Assembly: GCA_023251135.1 (NCBI GenBank)
Contig: JAHEZJ010000006.1
Location: forward strand, 62,001 to 126,000
Reading direction: 5' to 3'
Origin: Flavobacterium sp.
GTDB lineage: Bacteria; Bacteroidota; Bacteroidia; Flavobacteriales; Flavobacteriaceae
DNA length: 64,000 nucleotides
A program made the translations under genes and the position numbers. The notes under the pieces were generated by a model. That model was not told the origin of the DNA. It saw nothing but the letters and a program-made list of their open reading frames with translations, and did not search any database. Shown here piece by piece: positions 1 to 9,311 of the stretch. Numbering within the stretch: the stretch's first letter is position 1; every line of letters starts with the position of its first letter.

Positions 1-690
1 CGTGGTCATATTAGTAGGCAGTTCCATAATATACAATCCCAGCGATTTGGCGAGCTGCAGGATACCAAAATAAGCAGGACTTTCTGTGATAATGGTATCT
101 CCCGGTTTGGTAAGTGTCATCAAACAATGAGAGATAGCACTTGTACAACCCGGCATCGTAATAATATCCCTTTCGGTTAAAGAACCGCCCCAGGTAAAAG
201 ACCAGCGTGCAATTTCTTTTCTCAAATTCAGATTGCCCTGTACCTGTTCGTAGCTGGTGCCGCTATTGGGAAGCTGTCGCATAGCCTGCAGCATTCCTTT
301 GTTTAATTTAGCGATAGGAAGCAGTTCGTTTGAAGGAAACCCCAAAGAAAGCATCGTTATATTGGGATCTGTCATATTACCGTACACCTGATCGATTAAA
401 TCTTCCCGGTCTATGTTGGCACATTTTAAAATAGGACTGCTCGGTGTGGGTTCGGGAATAGTTCGGGCCGAAATATTACTTACATAATAACCGGATTGAG
501 GCCTCGATTCGATAAGAGACCGGCTCTCAATCTCATAATAAGCTTTGCTTACCGTGCTCATGCTGTAGCCCGTTTCGGCACATACTTCGCGTATAGAAGG
601 CAGTTTATCACCAACGCTTAAAACGCCCGATTTTATTTGCTTTTCAATTCGGTCTGCAAACTGCAGATACAAGTAATTTGAATTTTTCAT
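1..690 (-). CDS. MocR/GntR-type PLP-dependent transcriptional regulator (3' part outside window)
   Basis: The minus frame is open from an ATG at 690 to the window edge, giving 230 residues of a protein that normally has about 470. Residues 1-72 form a GntR winged helix (LPSIREVCAETGYSMSTVSKAY recognition region; SGYYV wing). From about residue 95 it reads as a fold-type I aminotransferase-like domain (SLGFPSNELLP, the SGTSYEQVQG segment, MPGCTSAISHCL, ESPAYFG). MocR proteins bind PLP and control neighbouring transport or metabolic genes. It is divergent from an EamA transporter at 791, the usual target arrangement, so control of that transporter is inferred. The PLP lysine lies beyond the window. 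Confidence 0.92.
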   Translation of the reverse strand, partial: MKNSNYLYLQFADRIEKQIKSGVLSVGDKLPSIREVCAETGYSMSTVSKAYYEIESRSLIESRPQSGYYVSNISARTIPEPTPSSPILKCANIDREDLIDQVYGNMTDPNITMLSLGFPSNELLPIAKLNKGMLQAMRQLPNSGTSYEQVQGNLNLRKEIARWSFTWGGSLTERDIITMPGCTSAISHCLMTLTKPGDTIITESPAYFGILQLAKSLGLYIMELPTNMTT

Positions 691-722
691 AAAAATAACT
701 GTTATGGTGCAATTTACAAAAA

Positions 723-742
723 CTGTATCTGTATTGCTGTTT
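723..742. promoter_or_regulatory. Direct CTGTAT repeats in the MocR/EamA divergent promoter region
   Basis: Two abutting CTGTAT hexamers (723-734) are followed by TGCTGT in the 100 bp between the divergent MocR-type gene and the EamA gene. MocR regulators usually bind short direct repeats in such intergenic regions, so this is a candidate operator. No conservation data are available and the assignment is weak. Confidence 0.3.
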
Positions 743-790
743 TATTTTTTAGAAATTTGCTTTAATAGAAAACTAATCCAAAAATAATTC

Positions 791-1708
791 GTGAAAACAA
801 CAAAATATTATATAGCGGCCATTACCTGTTTTGTAATCTGGGGATTTTTTAGTTTGGCGTTAAAGCCAATTCACGACTATGCTTCTTTGGATATTTTATT
901 CTACCGTGTTTTTAGCTGTAGCATTCTGATGTTGCTGATTGCCTTTACTTTTAAAAGAAAAAGTATCAAAGAAACAATCAATACTTTCAAATCATTACCG
1001 GCTTTGGAGAGACGCAGATCACTTTTGCTGAATATTGGAGGAAGTGTTTTTTTAATGGCAAACTGGTTTACATTCATTTACGTAATGAACCATGTTAGCG
1101 TAAAAGCGACCTCGTTGGCCTATTTGGTTTGCCCGATTTTAACCACCTTATTGGCGTATTTTATTCTGAATGAAAAATTGAGTAAAACACAATGGATGGC
1201 TGTAGGTTTGAGTGTTTCGGGCTGTTTGCTTTTATCGTATGCCAATATTATGGACATGGTTTTTAGTATCATCATCGGTTCTACTTATGCTTCTTATTTA
1301 GTAAGTCAGCGTATCAACAAAGGATTTGATAAATTCATTGTTCTTACCTTTCATATTACTTTGGCAGCCTTGTTTTTATTGCCATTTTACCCTGCTTACA
1401 GCGGGCCGGTTCCAACAGAATTTAAGTTTTATTTCTGTATCGAAACCATTGCCATTTTGTTTACCATATTTCCATTGTTCTTAAATTTATATGCACTTTC
1501 CGGAATCAACTCATCAACCGTGGGAATGCTTTTAAACATCAACCCTATGATTGCATTTTTGTTGGCTATTTTCGTGTATCACGAGCCAATCGGATCTGTG
1601 CAAATTGTAGCGTATAGTATTGTTTTTCTTGCTGTATTGGTTTTTAATTCACATCATCTTTTTGCGATCAGGCAAAAAATAGGGCAATATCCAAAGGTTC
1701 TGAAATAA
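791..1708 (+). CDS. EamA/RarD-like DMT-superfamily transporter
   Basis: A 305-residue inner-membrane protein with about ten hydrophobic segments in two five-helix repeats, typical of the drug/metabolite transporter superfamily and of EamA/RarD proteins in length. The first helix (IAAITCFVIWGFFSLALKPI) and the FILNEKLSKTQW stretch at the end of the first repeat are characteristic. The start is GTG at 791; no in-frame ATG lies upstream and this start keeps the first helix complete. The substrate cannot be read from sequence; members export amino acids, metabolites or drugs. The divergent MocR-type regulator suggests control by a PLP- or amino-acid-related signal. A hairpin terminator follows at 1774. 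Confidence 0.85.
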   Translation: MKTTKYYIAAITCFVIWGFFSLALKPIHDYASLDILFYRVFSCSILMLLIAFTFKRKSIKETINTFKSLPALERRRSLLLNIGGSVFLMANWFTFIYVMNHVSVKATSLAYLVCPILTTLLAYFILNEKLSKTQWMAVGLSVSGCLLLSYANIMDMVFSIIIGSTYASYLVSQRINKGFDKFIVLTFHITLAALFLLPFYPAYSGPVPTEFKFYFCIETIAILFTIFPLFLNLYALSGINSSTVGMLLNINPMIAFLLAIFVYHEPIGSVQIVAYSIVFLAVLVFNSHHLFAIRQKIGQYPKVLK

Positions 1709-1773
1709 CAACAGCTACTTTATGTTTTTTATTGGTTTAAAATCTGAAGTATGCGAATCTTTATAGGATGTGT

Positions 1774-1808
1774 AAACAGGAATGAATATTTTTCATTCCT
1801 GTTTTTTT
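1774..1808 (+). terminator. Intrinsic terminator after the EamA gene
   Basis: A perfect 13-bp stem (AAACAGGAATGAA at 1774-1786 with TTCATTCCTGTTT at 1792-1804), a five-base loop and a T-run. It lies 66 bp after the transporter stop codon. Confidence 0.75.
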
Positions 1809-1896
1809 ATACATAATATTTCGGTTGATTCGGGACAGACAATTTTTCATTTTTTGGGAGCTCAGTTAAAATTACCACAATCTTAACAACATATGT

Positions 1897-1930
1897 AAAC
1901 AGGAATGAGTATTTTCATTTCTGCTTTTTT
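1897..1930 (+). repeat. Imperfect second copy of the terminator hairpin
   Basis: TGTAAACAGGAATGA is repeated here about 123 bp after the first hairpin and is followed by a degenerate right arm (TTCATTTCTG) and another T-run. It looks like a duplicated terminator whose arm has drifted. The small reading frame at 1938 starts just after it. Confidence 0.6.
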
Positions 1931-1937
1931 ATGCAAA

Positions 1938-2051
1938 ATGCCGTATGAAAAAGAGATGACACATTTTGCATGGATTGTTGAAGTCGAAACCGATAAAAAG
2001 AGATTTGAAGCGACGCAATTTGTGGTAAAAAATCTGCTTAACAGCACCTAA
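1938..2051 (+). CDS. Possible 37-residue protein or gene remnant, unknown
   Basis: ATG at 1938 opens a 37-codon frame ending at TAA 2049-2051. The peptide begins MPYEKEMTHFAWIVEVETDK and ends FVVKNLLNST. Its mix of charged and aromatic residues looks like the end of a folded domain. I do not recognise the family. It lies between a duplicated terminator hairpin and the broken acyl-CoA dehydrogenase gene, 13 bp before that ATG, so it may be a real short gene or a leftover of a duplicated or deleted one. Confidence 0.3.
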   Translation: MPYEKEMTHFAWIVEVETDKKRFEATQFVVKNLLNST

Positions 2052-2064
2052 ATCCCATATTCTT

Positions 2065-4328
2065 ATGAAAAATACCAAACTGCAAGCCTTTATCCCGTTG
2101 TTTTATTTAGTATGGTCTGATGATTTACTGACTCAAAAAGAGTTTGTTACCATTCAGAAATTTATCAATGACCTTATATGGCTTTCGCCGGAAGAGAAAC
2201 AGCAATTACTTTCAAGAGTTGACATTTCAAATCCACCCGGACGGAACGAACTCGCGCAATGGAAATTGGATATCGAGAAAGGCATTCAGAACAAAGAAGA
2301 TATCAGATCGATTTTTGATATTGCTGTAGCCCTTTCCGAAAAGGATTTGGATATTTCCAGCTTAAAAACAAGTTTTGTTCAATTAGAAAATGACCTTGGA
2401 ATTTTAGGCGAAGAAGCGCTGCAGAACTTTAAAATAAAAGCAAATTCCTTTACCGCAAACTCGCAGACCAACAGTGATTTTGATCTTCAAAAGATCACAA
2501 CGCTTTTAAATGGTAAAGAAGCGGCTATCATCAATAGGGTAAAATCGGTCATTTCAAGACCTGAATTTGCTTACGAAACTTCGACAGATATTCAGGTGTA
2601 CCGCCAGACGGTGTACAACTGGTGCAAGATATTGGCAGGAGAGAATCTGGGCAATATGGCTTACCCAAAGCAATATGGCGGTGGAGAAAACATAGCCGAT
2701 TATTTTGCGATTATGGAAACCTTAAGTTACCATGATTTGAGTTTAGTCATCAAATTTGGGGTTCAGTTTGGACTTTGGGGGATGAGTGTTCAGTCATTAG
2801 GTACCGAAAAACATTATGCCAAATATTTAAAAGACATTGGAACCTTAAAAATTCCGGGCTGTTTTGCCATGACCGAAACACATCACGGTTCTAACGTAAA
2901 AGGATTAGAGACAACCGCAACTTATACGCACAGCGATCAGACTTTTACCATTCATACCCCAAACAAAAATGCGCAGAAGGAGTATATTGGAAACGCAGCT
3001 GTTCACGGCCAGATGGCAACTGTTTTTGCAAAACTGATCATCGACGGTCACGATTATGGCGTAAATGCATTTATCGTTCCGTTGAGAGATACCAACGGTA
3101 TCACTTTAAAAGGAATTACGATAGGGGATTGCGGGCATAAAATGGGACTAAATGGAGTGGATAACGGAACGATTAGTTTTGATCAGGTAGTGATTCCAAA
3201 AGAAAATATGCTGGATCGATTGCTTCTGTAAATGATAAAGGGGAATTTGAAAGCCCTATTCCAAGTGACAACAGACGATTTTTTACCATGCTGGGGACTT
3301 TGGTGGGTGGCCGAATTGGAATCCCTCGTTCTGCTTTGGCTGCGGCCAAATCCGGGCTGACAATTGCCATTCGATACAGTGATCAACGCCGACAGTTTGG
3401 TCCAGAAGGCGGATCGGAAGTTCCGATTCTAAATTACAGAATGCACCAGCGTCGATTGATTCCGCCCTTGGCAAAAACATATGCGGTACATTTTGCCTTG
3501 CAGTATCTTACCAATCGTTTTTTAAACAGAACAGAGGCCGAAATGCAGGAAATCGAAGCACTGGCAGCAGGAATGAAATCGTACTCGACCTGGAGCACAA
3601 GAGACATACTGCAGGAATGCCGTGAAGCCTGTGGTGGAAAGGGATATTTATCAGAAAATCGAATTGATGCTTTGAAAAATGATACCGAAATTTATACCAC
3701 TTTTGAAGGCGATAACACCGTTTTGATGCAGCTGGTTGCTAAAAACCGACTTTCTGAATTCAGAAAAGCGTTTGGAGAAATGGGTTCGCTGGGCATAATC
3801 AACTATGTGTATGAGAATGCCAAAACGGCTCTTACCGAGAAAAACCCAATTGCGACCAGAAAAACGGATGAAGAACATTTACTGGACGGCGAGTTTCATT
3901 TGCAGGCCTTTATTCACAGAGAAAAAACAATTCTGGCCTCAGCAGCACGCCGTATCAAAAAATTGGTTGACGGTGGTTTAGAACCTTATGACGCTTTTAA
4001 TGTAGTACAGCACCAAATGATAGATGTCGCTCAGGCTTATCTGGAGCGAGTAGTGCTCGAACAATTTCAATTGGCAATTCAATCCATAGAAGATACTAAG
4101 ACAAAAGGAATCCTGACGAAACTCAACCAATTGTACGCATTGGCACAATTAGAAAAAAACAGAGCCTGGTATCTTGAAGATGGCTATATGGAAGCCGTAA
4201 AAACCAAAGCAATCCGTAAACTAGTCAATCAGCTTTGTTGGGACATCCGGCCAGATGCAGTGGCACTGGTTAATGCCTTTGATATTCCGGAGAGTTGTTT
4301 GGGAGCGCCAATTGCGGTTTTAGGGTGA
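2065..4328 (+). pseudogene. Acyl-CoA dehydrogenase/oxidase family gene split by a -1 frameshift
   Basis: Two frames together make one acyl-CoA dehydrogenase/oxidase of about 754 residues. The first part, 2065-3231, holds an N-terminal helical extension, the CFAMTETHHGSN flavin/acyl-CoA motif and the central beta domain, ending MLDRLLL then stop. The second part, open from about 3213 and with an ATG at 3288, holds GTLVGGRIG, the RRQFG motif and the GGKGYLSENR helical domain. At 3216-3225 the bases CGATTGCTTCTG give a stop; one extra T (CGA TTT GCT TCT) would restore LDRFASVNDKGEFESP, the expected family sequence. The protein would oxidise acyl-CoA in beta-oxidation. It may be a true mutation or a base-calling error. 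Confidence 0.85.
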
Positions 4329-4365
4329 GATGTTAAATGTGAGATGTGGAAAGCATGTAATAAAT

Positions 4366-4426
4366 AGCCACGAATTCACGAATTTTTTAAACAAACAGAT
4401 TAGAAAAAATTCGTGAATTCGTGGCT
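4366..4426. terminator. Long inverted repeat, bidirectional terminator
   Basis: A perfect 23-bp inverted repeat with arms 4366-4388 and 4404-4426 (AGCCACGAATTCACGAA and its complement), a 15-base loop, and A- and T-runs at the inner ends and after the right arm. It lies between the convergent acyl-CoA dehydrogenase gene and the isomerase gene, so it can terminate both strands. The rest of the gap up to 4557 shows nothing else. Confidence 0.7.
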
Positions 4427-4557
4427 AATTTTTTTAAAGTTATAGTTTTTGAAAGTGTTAAGTAGTTGATTTGTTGTGAATTAGGTATTTGTTTTTGCAA
4501 TAACAAGAAGTGTTTGTTATTACTTCGGTTATATCACAAAGTACCTGATAGCGGTTT

Positions 4558-4902
4558 TTACACCATAGCTTTATTGACATAACTGGCTTTCTCAAAATCC
4601 ATAATATTGATCGAGATGATAGGAACTTCGGGAAGTATTTCGTTTAGTTTAGTGACAATTGCTTTTGATAAGGCTGCTTTTTGATCGGTATTTCGGCCTT
4701 CTAGTATGTAGCCGAAGACGTGGATAAAATCGTCTGAAGAATTTCCATTGTTGTAATAGATGAAAGGATTGATACGAACCTTAATATCAGTAGGAACAAA
4801 AAGATTAGTGGCTAAGGCTGTATGGTAAACCTCCTGCATAATATCGTCTGCCGATTTTAGTCGAATTACGTTTTCAGAACAATCAATAACAAAGTGTGGC
4901 AT
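4558..4902 (-). CDS. 5-carboxymethyl-2-hydroxymuconate isomerase family protein
   Basis: A 114-residue protein starting MPHFVIDCSENV. Pro2, exposed once Met1 is removed, is the catalytic base of the tautomerase superfamily, and MPH(F/L)xxxxS is the opening of the 5-carboxymethyl-2-hydroxymuconate Delta-isomerase (HpcD-like) branch. Length and the C-terminal ISINIMDFEKASYVNKAMV fit. The frame continues upstream to 4986 but the ATG at 4902 places Pro at position 2, so I use it. The homoprotocatechuate pathway genes that usually accompany this enzyme are not nearby, so the substrate is uncertain. The gene stands alone. Confidence 0.75.
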   Translation of the reverse strand: MPHFVIDCSENVIRLKSADDIMQEVYHTALATNLFVPTDIKVRINPFIYYNNGNSSDDFIHVFGYILEGRNTDQKAALSKAIVTKLNEILPEVPIISINIMDFEKASYVNKAMV

Positions 4903-5059
4903 GAGTATAATGTTTAAATTAGAAAAATGAAGTACAAACAAATTTACGAAAATCCGATCGGGAATTGGTACCGTTATTTTTTTCATAAGATTCTTTTTTT
5001 AACACAAAAGCTAAAATTTCGGAAGTACTAAATAATTCCTTTTTCTATCTGCACTTTCT

Positions 5060-5067
5060 TATATTTG
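5060..5067 (+). promoter_or_regulatory. Bacteroidota -7 box for the DUF6377 gene
   Basis: TATATTTG matches TAnnTTTG exactly, 26 bp before the TTG start at 5094. Confidence 0.55.
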
Positions 5068-5093
5068 CAAGTCTCATTATATTCCAAACTGGT

Positions 5094-6737
5094 TTGAAAA
5101 ATTATCTGTTGCTTTTTCTGTTCGTTCTTTTAGCAAGTCCCGTTTATGCATTGGACAGCACAGATGTTATTATCGAAAAGCTGAATGAAGCTTTAAAAAA
5201 CAAAGGACATTATGTTCGTCTCAGAGAAGAACGCATTCTAAATTTCAAAAAAATCAAGTCTGACGATTTAACGAAAGAGCAGGAGTACAATTACAACAAA
5301 AGTTTGTACACTCAATACTTAAAATTCAATTCCGATTCGGCTATTTTATATGTCAAAAAGAACCTTAAAATTGCCAAAGAACTTCAAAATACCGATTTAC
5401 TAAACTTGGCCAATCTGCAATTGGTTACCTTGTATTCTTCATCGGGAAAATACCGCGAATCTGAAGCCATTTTGAAAAGCATTCCTAAAAAGGAACTGCC
5501 TAAAAAACTGCTTCCTAATTATTATACCGCCTATCGCGAGTTTTTGGAACATTATGCTGCCAATAGCTATGATATAAAATACATTGAGCAAATTATAAAA
5601 TACCGTGATTCGCTGCTTAATGTTTTGGATCCTTCGACATTCAACTATCAAATCACCAGGATTCAGCAGAACATGTCGGAGAAAAAGTATGCTGTAGCTG
5701 AAAAACAGTTGTTGGATTTACTCAAAAATGCAAAGGAAGACCATCCGCAATATGCTATGATGACGTATCTTTTGGCAACGATCTATAAAAAAACGCAGCG
5801 GCTGGAGCTCCGAAAAAAATATTATGCCCTTTCGGCCACTTCCGATTTAAAAACGGCAAACAAGGACAATGCTTCACTTCAGGAATTGGCTTTAATTTTT
5901 TATGAAGCCGACGATGTTGATATGGCTTACAAACTAACCCAATCGGCTATTGAAGACACTTTGTATTGCAACGTTCAGTTTCGCACACTGCTGATGTCCG
6001 AACTCTATTCGATTATCAACACCGTTTACCTGGAGAAAGAAGCCAAAAGAAAAACAGAACTTCAACTGTATCTTTTATGCATCAGCCTTTTGTCGGTATT
6101 TTTGATTGTTGCGGTCATTTATGTCTACAAACAAATGAAAAAAGTATCGCGAATCAGGGGAGAACTTTACATCACAAGTCAAAAATTAGCGGAATTAAAT
6201 AAAGACATTACAGAAACCAACAATCAGCTGCAGGAACGTAATGCACAATTATCGGAGTCCAACCACGTCAAAGAAGAATACATCGCACATTTTTTCAGTC
6301 TTTGTTCGACTTACATCAATAAATTAGAAAATTACCGCATCACTTTAAATAAAAAAGCGACAGCAAAACAGTTTGACGAAATCTATAAAATATTAAAATC
6401 AACCACTCTGGTCGACAACGAACTGGAAGAACTCTACAAGAATTTTGATATCATCTTTCTGAATTTGTATCCTACTTTCGTAAAAGATTTCAATGCGCTC
6501 TTAATTCAGGAAGAACAAATCGTTTTAAAGCAGGGCGAACTCATGAATACAGAGCTTCGAATTTTTGCTTTGATTCGTTTGGGAATTACCGACAGTGTGA
6601 AAATTGCAGCATTTTTGCGTTACTCTTTAAGCACGATTTACAATTACCGAACCAGAGCACGAAATAAAGCCGCAGTTTCCCGAAATGATTTTGAAGAAAT
6701 GGTTATGAAAATTGGCTTAATATCAGTGAAACTTTAA
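5094..6737 (+). CDS. DUF6377 regulator: signal peptide, helical repeats, one TM helix, cytoplasmic HTH-like end
   Basis: 547 residues beginning at a TTG codon; a -7 box lies just upstream and the start gives a clean signal peptide (MKNYLLLFLFVLLASPVYA). Residues 25-320 are TPR-like helical repeats (for example YAVAEKQLLDLLKNA, YAMMTYLLATIYKK). A transmembrane helix spans about 323-345, then a coiled coil (ITETNNQLQERNAQLSESN). The last 64 residues (ELRIFALIRLGITDSVKIAAFLRYS...) resemble a LuxR-like helix-turn-helix. This layout matches DUF6377 proteins, proposed membrane-bound sensors and regulators of Bacteroidota. The GH3 gene follows in the same direction 210 bp later and is its likely target, by inference from position. 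Confidence 0.8.
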   Translation: MKNYLLLFLFVLLASPVYALDSTDVIIEKLNEALKNKGHYVRLREERILNFKKIKSDDLTKEQEYNYNKSLYTQYLKFNSDSAILYVKKNLKIAKELQNTDLLNLANLQLVTLYSSSGKYRESEAILKSIPKKELPKKLLPNYYTAYREFLEHYAANSYDIKYIEQIIKYRDSLLNVLDPSTFNYQITRIQQNMSEKKYAVAEKQLLDLLKNAKEDHPQYAMMTYLLATIYKKTQRLELRKKYYALSATSDLKTANKDNASLQELALIFYEADDVDMAYKLTQSAIEDTLYCNVQFRTLLMSELYSIINTVYLEKEAKRKTELQLYLLCISLLSVFLIVAVIYVYKQMKKVSRIRGELYITSQKLAELNKDITETNNQLQERNAQLSESNHVKEEYIAHFFSLCSTYINKLENYRITLNKKATAKQFDEIYKILKSTTLVDNELEELYKNFDIIFLNLYPTFVKDFNALLIQEEQIVLKQGELMNTELRIFALIRLGITDSVKIAAFLRYSLSTIYNYRTRARNKAAVSRNDFEEMVMKIGLISVKL

Positions 6738-6947
6738 AAAATACATTTAAAACCACTACTTTTTTTTGCTTTTTATTTTTGATAAGTAATTGTTTTTTAA
6801 TTACTTAGTTTTTTATTTTGCTACTTTTTTTCATTTAAAAATCCAACACGAACTATAACGTTTTAGCTTTACAGTATTCTTAAAAAGAGAGATACTACTT
6901 CTACTTTCTTTAGATGGTCAATTAAATGCTTTAATAAATTTATAGTT

Positions 6948-9164
6948 ATGTTTAAAAACGTTAAAACAATTGTTGTTTTACTATTGTTGGGTGCTGTCGG
7001 TGCGCATGCACAGCATAAAATTCCGGTTTATTTAGATGATAAAAAATCGATTAATGAGCGTGTAGACGATGCGCTTGCGAGAATGACAACCGATGAGAAA
7101 ATTGCCATGATCCATGCACAGTCAAAATTCAGCTCACCGGGTGTACCTCGTTTGGGAATTCCGGAAAACTGGATGACCGACGGACCACACGGAATTCGTA
7201 CCGAAGTGTTATGGGACGAGTGGGATCAGGCAGGATGGACCAATGATTCCTGTATTGCTTTCCCGGCTTTAACCGCACTTTCTGCTACCTGGAACAAAGA
7301 GTTGTCTTCATTGTACGGAAAATCAATAGGAGAAGAAGCACGTTACCGTAACAAAAATGTACTATTAGGGCCAGGCGTTAACATCTACCGATCACCATTA
7401 AACGGTCGAAATTTCGAATACATGGGAGAAGATCCTTTTCTGACTTCAAAAATGGTGGTTCCTTATATTAAAGGAGTACAAGCAAACGGAGTGGCTGCCT
7501 GTGTAAAACATTTTGCTTTAAACAATCAGGAAACAGGGCGTAATTCGGTTAATGTAATTGTTGACGATCGCGCTTTGTACGAGATTTACCTACCGGCTTT
7601 TAAAGCTGCGGTTCAGGAAGGAGATGCCTGGGCAATTATGGGTTCCTACAATAAATATAAAGGACAACACTGCTGCCATAACGAATTTTTACTAAACGAT
7701 ATTCTTCGCAAAGAATGGGGTTTCAAAGGAGTTGTAGTGTCTGATTGGGGTGGAGTGCACGATACAAAACAAGCGATTTATAATGGTTTGGATATGGAAT
7801 TTGGTTCCTGGACAAACGGACTTTCATGGGGAACCAGTAATGCCTATGACAATTACTTTTTGGCAAAACCTTACTCAAATATGATTGCAAAAGGGGAAGT
7901 GGGAACAAAAGAACTAGACGAAAAGGTACGTCGTATTTTACGTTTGTCATTTTTAACTACAATGAATAAAAACAGGCCTTTTGGTTCTTTTGGAACAGAA
8001 GAACACGCCAAAGCAGGTTTAAAAATTGCCGAAGAAGGTATTGTATTGCTTCAAAACAACAACAACATCTTGCCCATCAATCTTTCTAAAACAAAGAAAA
8101 TTGCGGTGATTGGAGAGAATGCCATCAAAATGATGACCGTTGGAGGAGGAAGTTCTTCACTGAAAGCCAGATACGAAATTACTCCGTTGGAAGGATTAAA
8201 GAAAAGAATCGGGAATCAGGCCGAAATTGTTTATGCCCGCGGATATGTTGGTGATCCAACAAGTAACTACAATGGGGTAGTAGCAAAAGTAAGTCTTGAA
8301 GACAAACGCTCTGCTGCCGAGTTAACCGCTGAGGCATTAAAAGTAGCTGCAGCTGCCGATGTAGTTCTTTTTATTGGAGGTACTAATAAAAGTGACAAAC
8401 AGGATGCTGAAGGTTACGATCGTCTGGATTTAGGTCTTTCTTATGGTCAGGATCAGCTGATAAGAGAATTGGTTAAAGTAAATAAAAACATCGTTTTTGT
8501 AAATATTTCAGGAAATGCAGTGGCAATGCCATGGGTAAAAGAAGTTCCGGGAATTGTACAAGGTTGGTTTTTAGGTACGGAAGCCGGAAATGCTTTAGCC
8601 GCTGTTTTGGTAGGAGATGTAAATCCTTCAGGGAAATTATCATTTACTTTTCCTGTAAAACTATCCGATAACGGAGCTCATGCATTAGGTGAATTTCCGG
8701 GTGGTGAGGATGTAACCTACAAAGAAAGCATTTTTGTAGGCTACCGTTGGGCCGACAAACAAAAAGCAAAACCATTATTCTCTTTTGGTCATGGTTTGAG
8801 TTACACTACTTTTCAGTACGGAAAAGTAACAGCCGATAAAAAACAAATGGGAGCGGGAGATCAGATCACTTTTTCGATAAAAGTTAAAAATACCGGAACA
8901 AGAGAAGGTTCAGAGGTTATTCAGCTTTACATCAGCGATTTAAAATCATCCTTACCGCGTCCGATTAAGGAATTGAAAGGCTTCGAGAAAATTTCGCTTC
9001 AGGCGGGAGAAGAAAAAACAGTGACTTTTACCATCGATAAAACTGCACTTAGCTTTTTTGACGATAAAAAACACGATTGGGTTGCTGAACCGGGAGCTTT
9101 TGAAGCCATCATTGGAGCATCTTCTACGGCTATAAAATCTAAAGTGAGTTTCTCACTTCAATAA
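6948..9164 (+). CDS. Secreted glycoside hydrolase family 3 beta-glucosidase-like enzyme
   Basis: 738 residues with a signal peptide (cleavage near AHAQ, residues 19-22). The N-terminal GH3 barrel spans about 35-335 and includes MTDGPHGIR, the KHF and NNQE motifs, and the nucleophile aspartate in VVSDWGG (D266). The GH3 C-terminal domain covers about 370-610 (IGENA, GGGSSSL, VLFIGGT) and a fibronectin III-like domain ends the protein (LSFFDDKKHDWVAEPG). GH3 enzymes release terminal glucose or xylose from oligosaccharides. It lies downstream of the DUF6377 regulator and before a DUF1349 protein, suggesting a small glycan-use unit, although no SusC/SusD pair is present. Confidence 0.93.
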   Translation: MFKNVKTIVVLLLLGAVGAHAQHKIPVYLDDKKSINERVDDALARMTTDEKIAMIHAQSKFSSPGVPRLGIPENWMTDGPHGIRTEVLWDEWDQAGWTNDSCIAFPALTALSATWNKELSSLYGKSIGEEARYRNKNVLLGPGVNIYRSPLNGRNFEYMGEDPFLTSKMVVPYIKGVQANGVAACVKHFALNNQETGRNSVNVIVDDRALYEIYLPAFKAAVQEGDAWAIMGSYNKYKGQHCCHNEFLLNDILRKEWGFKGVVVSDWGGVHDTKQAIYNGLDMEFGSWTNGLSWGTSNAYDNYFLAKPYSNMIAKGEVGTKELDEKVRRILRLSFLTTMNKNRPFGSFGTEEHAKAGLKIAEEGIVLLQNNNNILPINLSKTKKIAVIGENAIKMMTVGGGSSSLKARYEITPLEGLKKRIGNQAEIVYARGYVGDPTSNYNGVVAKVSLEDKRSAAELTAEALKVAAAADVVLFIGGTNKSDKQDAEGYDRLDLGLSYGQDQLIRELVKVNKNIVFVNISGNAVAMPWVKEVPGIVQGWFLGTEAGNALAAVLVGDVNPSGKLSFTFPVKLSDNGAHALGEFPGGEDVTYKESIFVGYRWADKQKAKPLFSFGHGLSYTTFQYGKVTADKKQMGAGDQITFSIKVKNTGTREGSEVIQLYISDLKSSLPRPIKELKGFEKISLQAGEEKTVTFTIDKTALSFFDDKKHDWVAEPGAFEAIIGASSTAIKSKVSFSLQ

Positions 9165-9190
9165 TTTCATGTTTCTAAAAATGGTTGGTT

Positions 9191-9230
9191 GTAAAGCTGC
9201 AAGTGTAAAAATTTGCAGCTTTACTTTTAG
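9191..9230 (+). terminator. Terminator after the GH3 gene
   Basis: Stem GTAAAGCTGCAA (9191-9202) with TTGCAGCTTTAC (9213-9224), followed by TTTTAG. It lies 27 bp after the GH3 stop. Confidence 0.65.
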
Positions 9231-9311
9231 GAATGCTGCCAATGTTTTTATGTCTTAATATGAATTGTACCCAATGTGTGAAATAAAAAGTCTATTACTA
9301 AAAATACTACT

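Noticed and set aside
3173..3480. Overlapping minus-strand frames at the dehydrogenase frameshift
   Set aside because: Antisense to a clear enzyme sequence; they carry no recognisable domain.
4558..4986. Longer 142-residue version of the isomerase
   Set aside because: The extra N-terminus would bury Pro2, the catalytic residue; the ATG at 4902 is the proper start.
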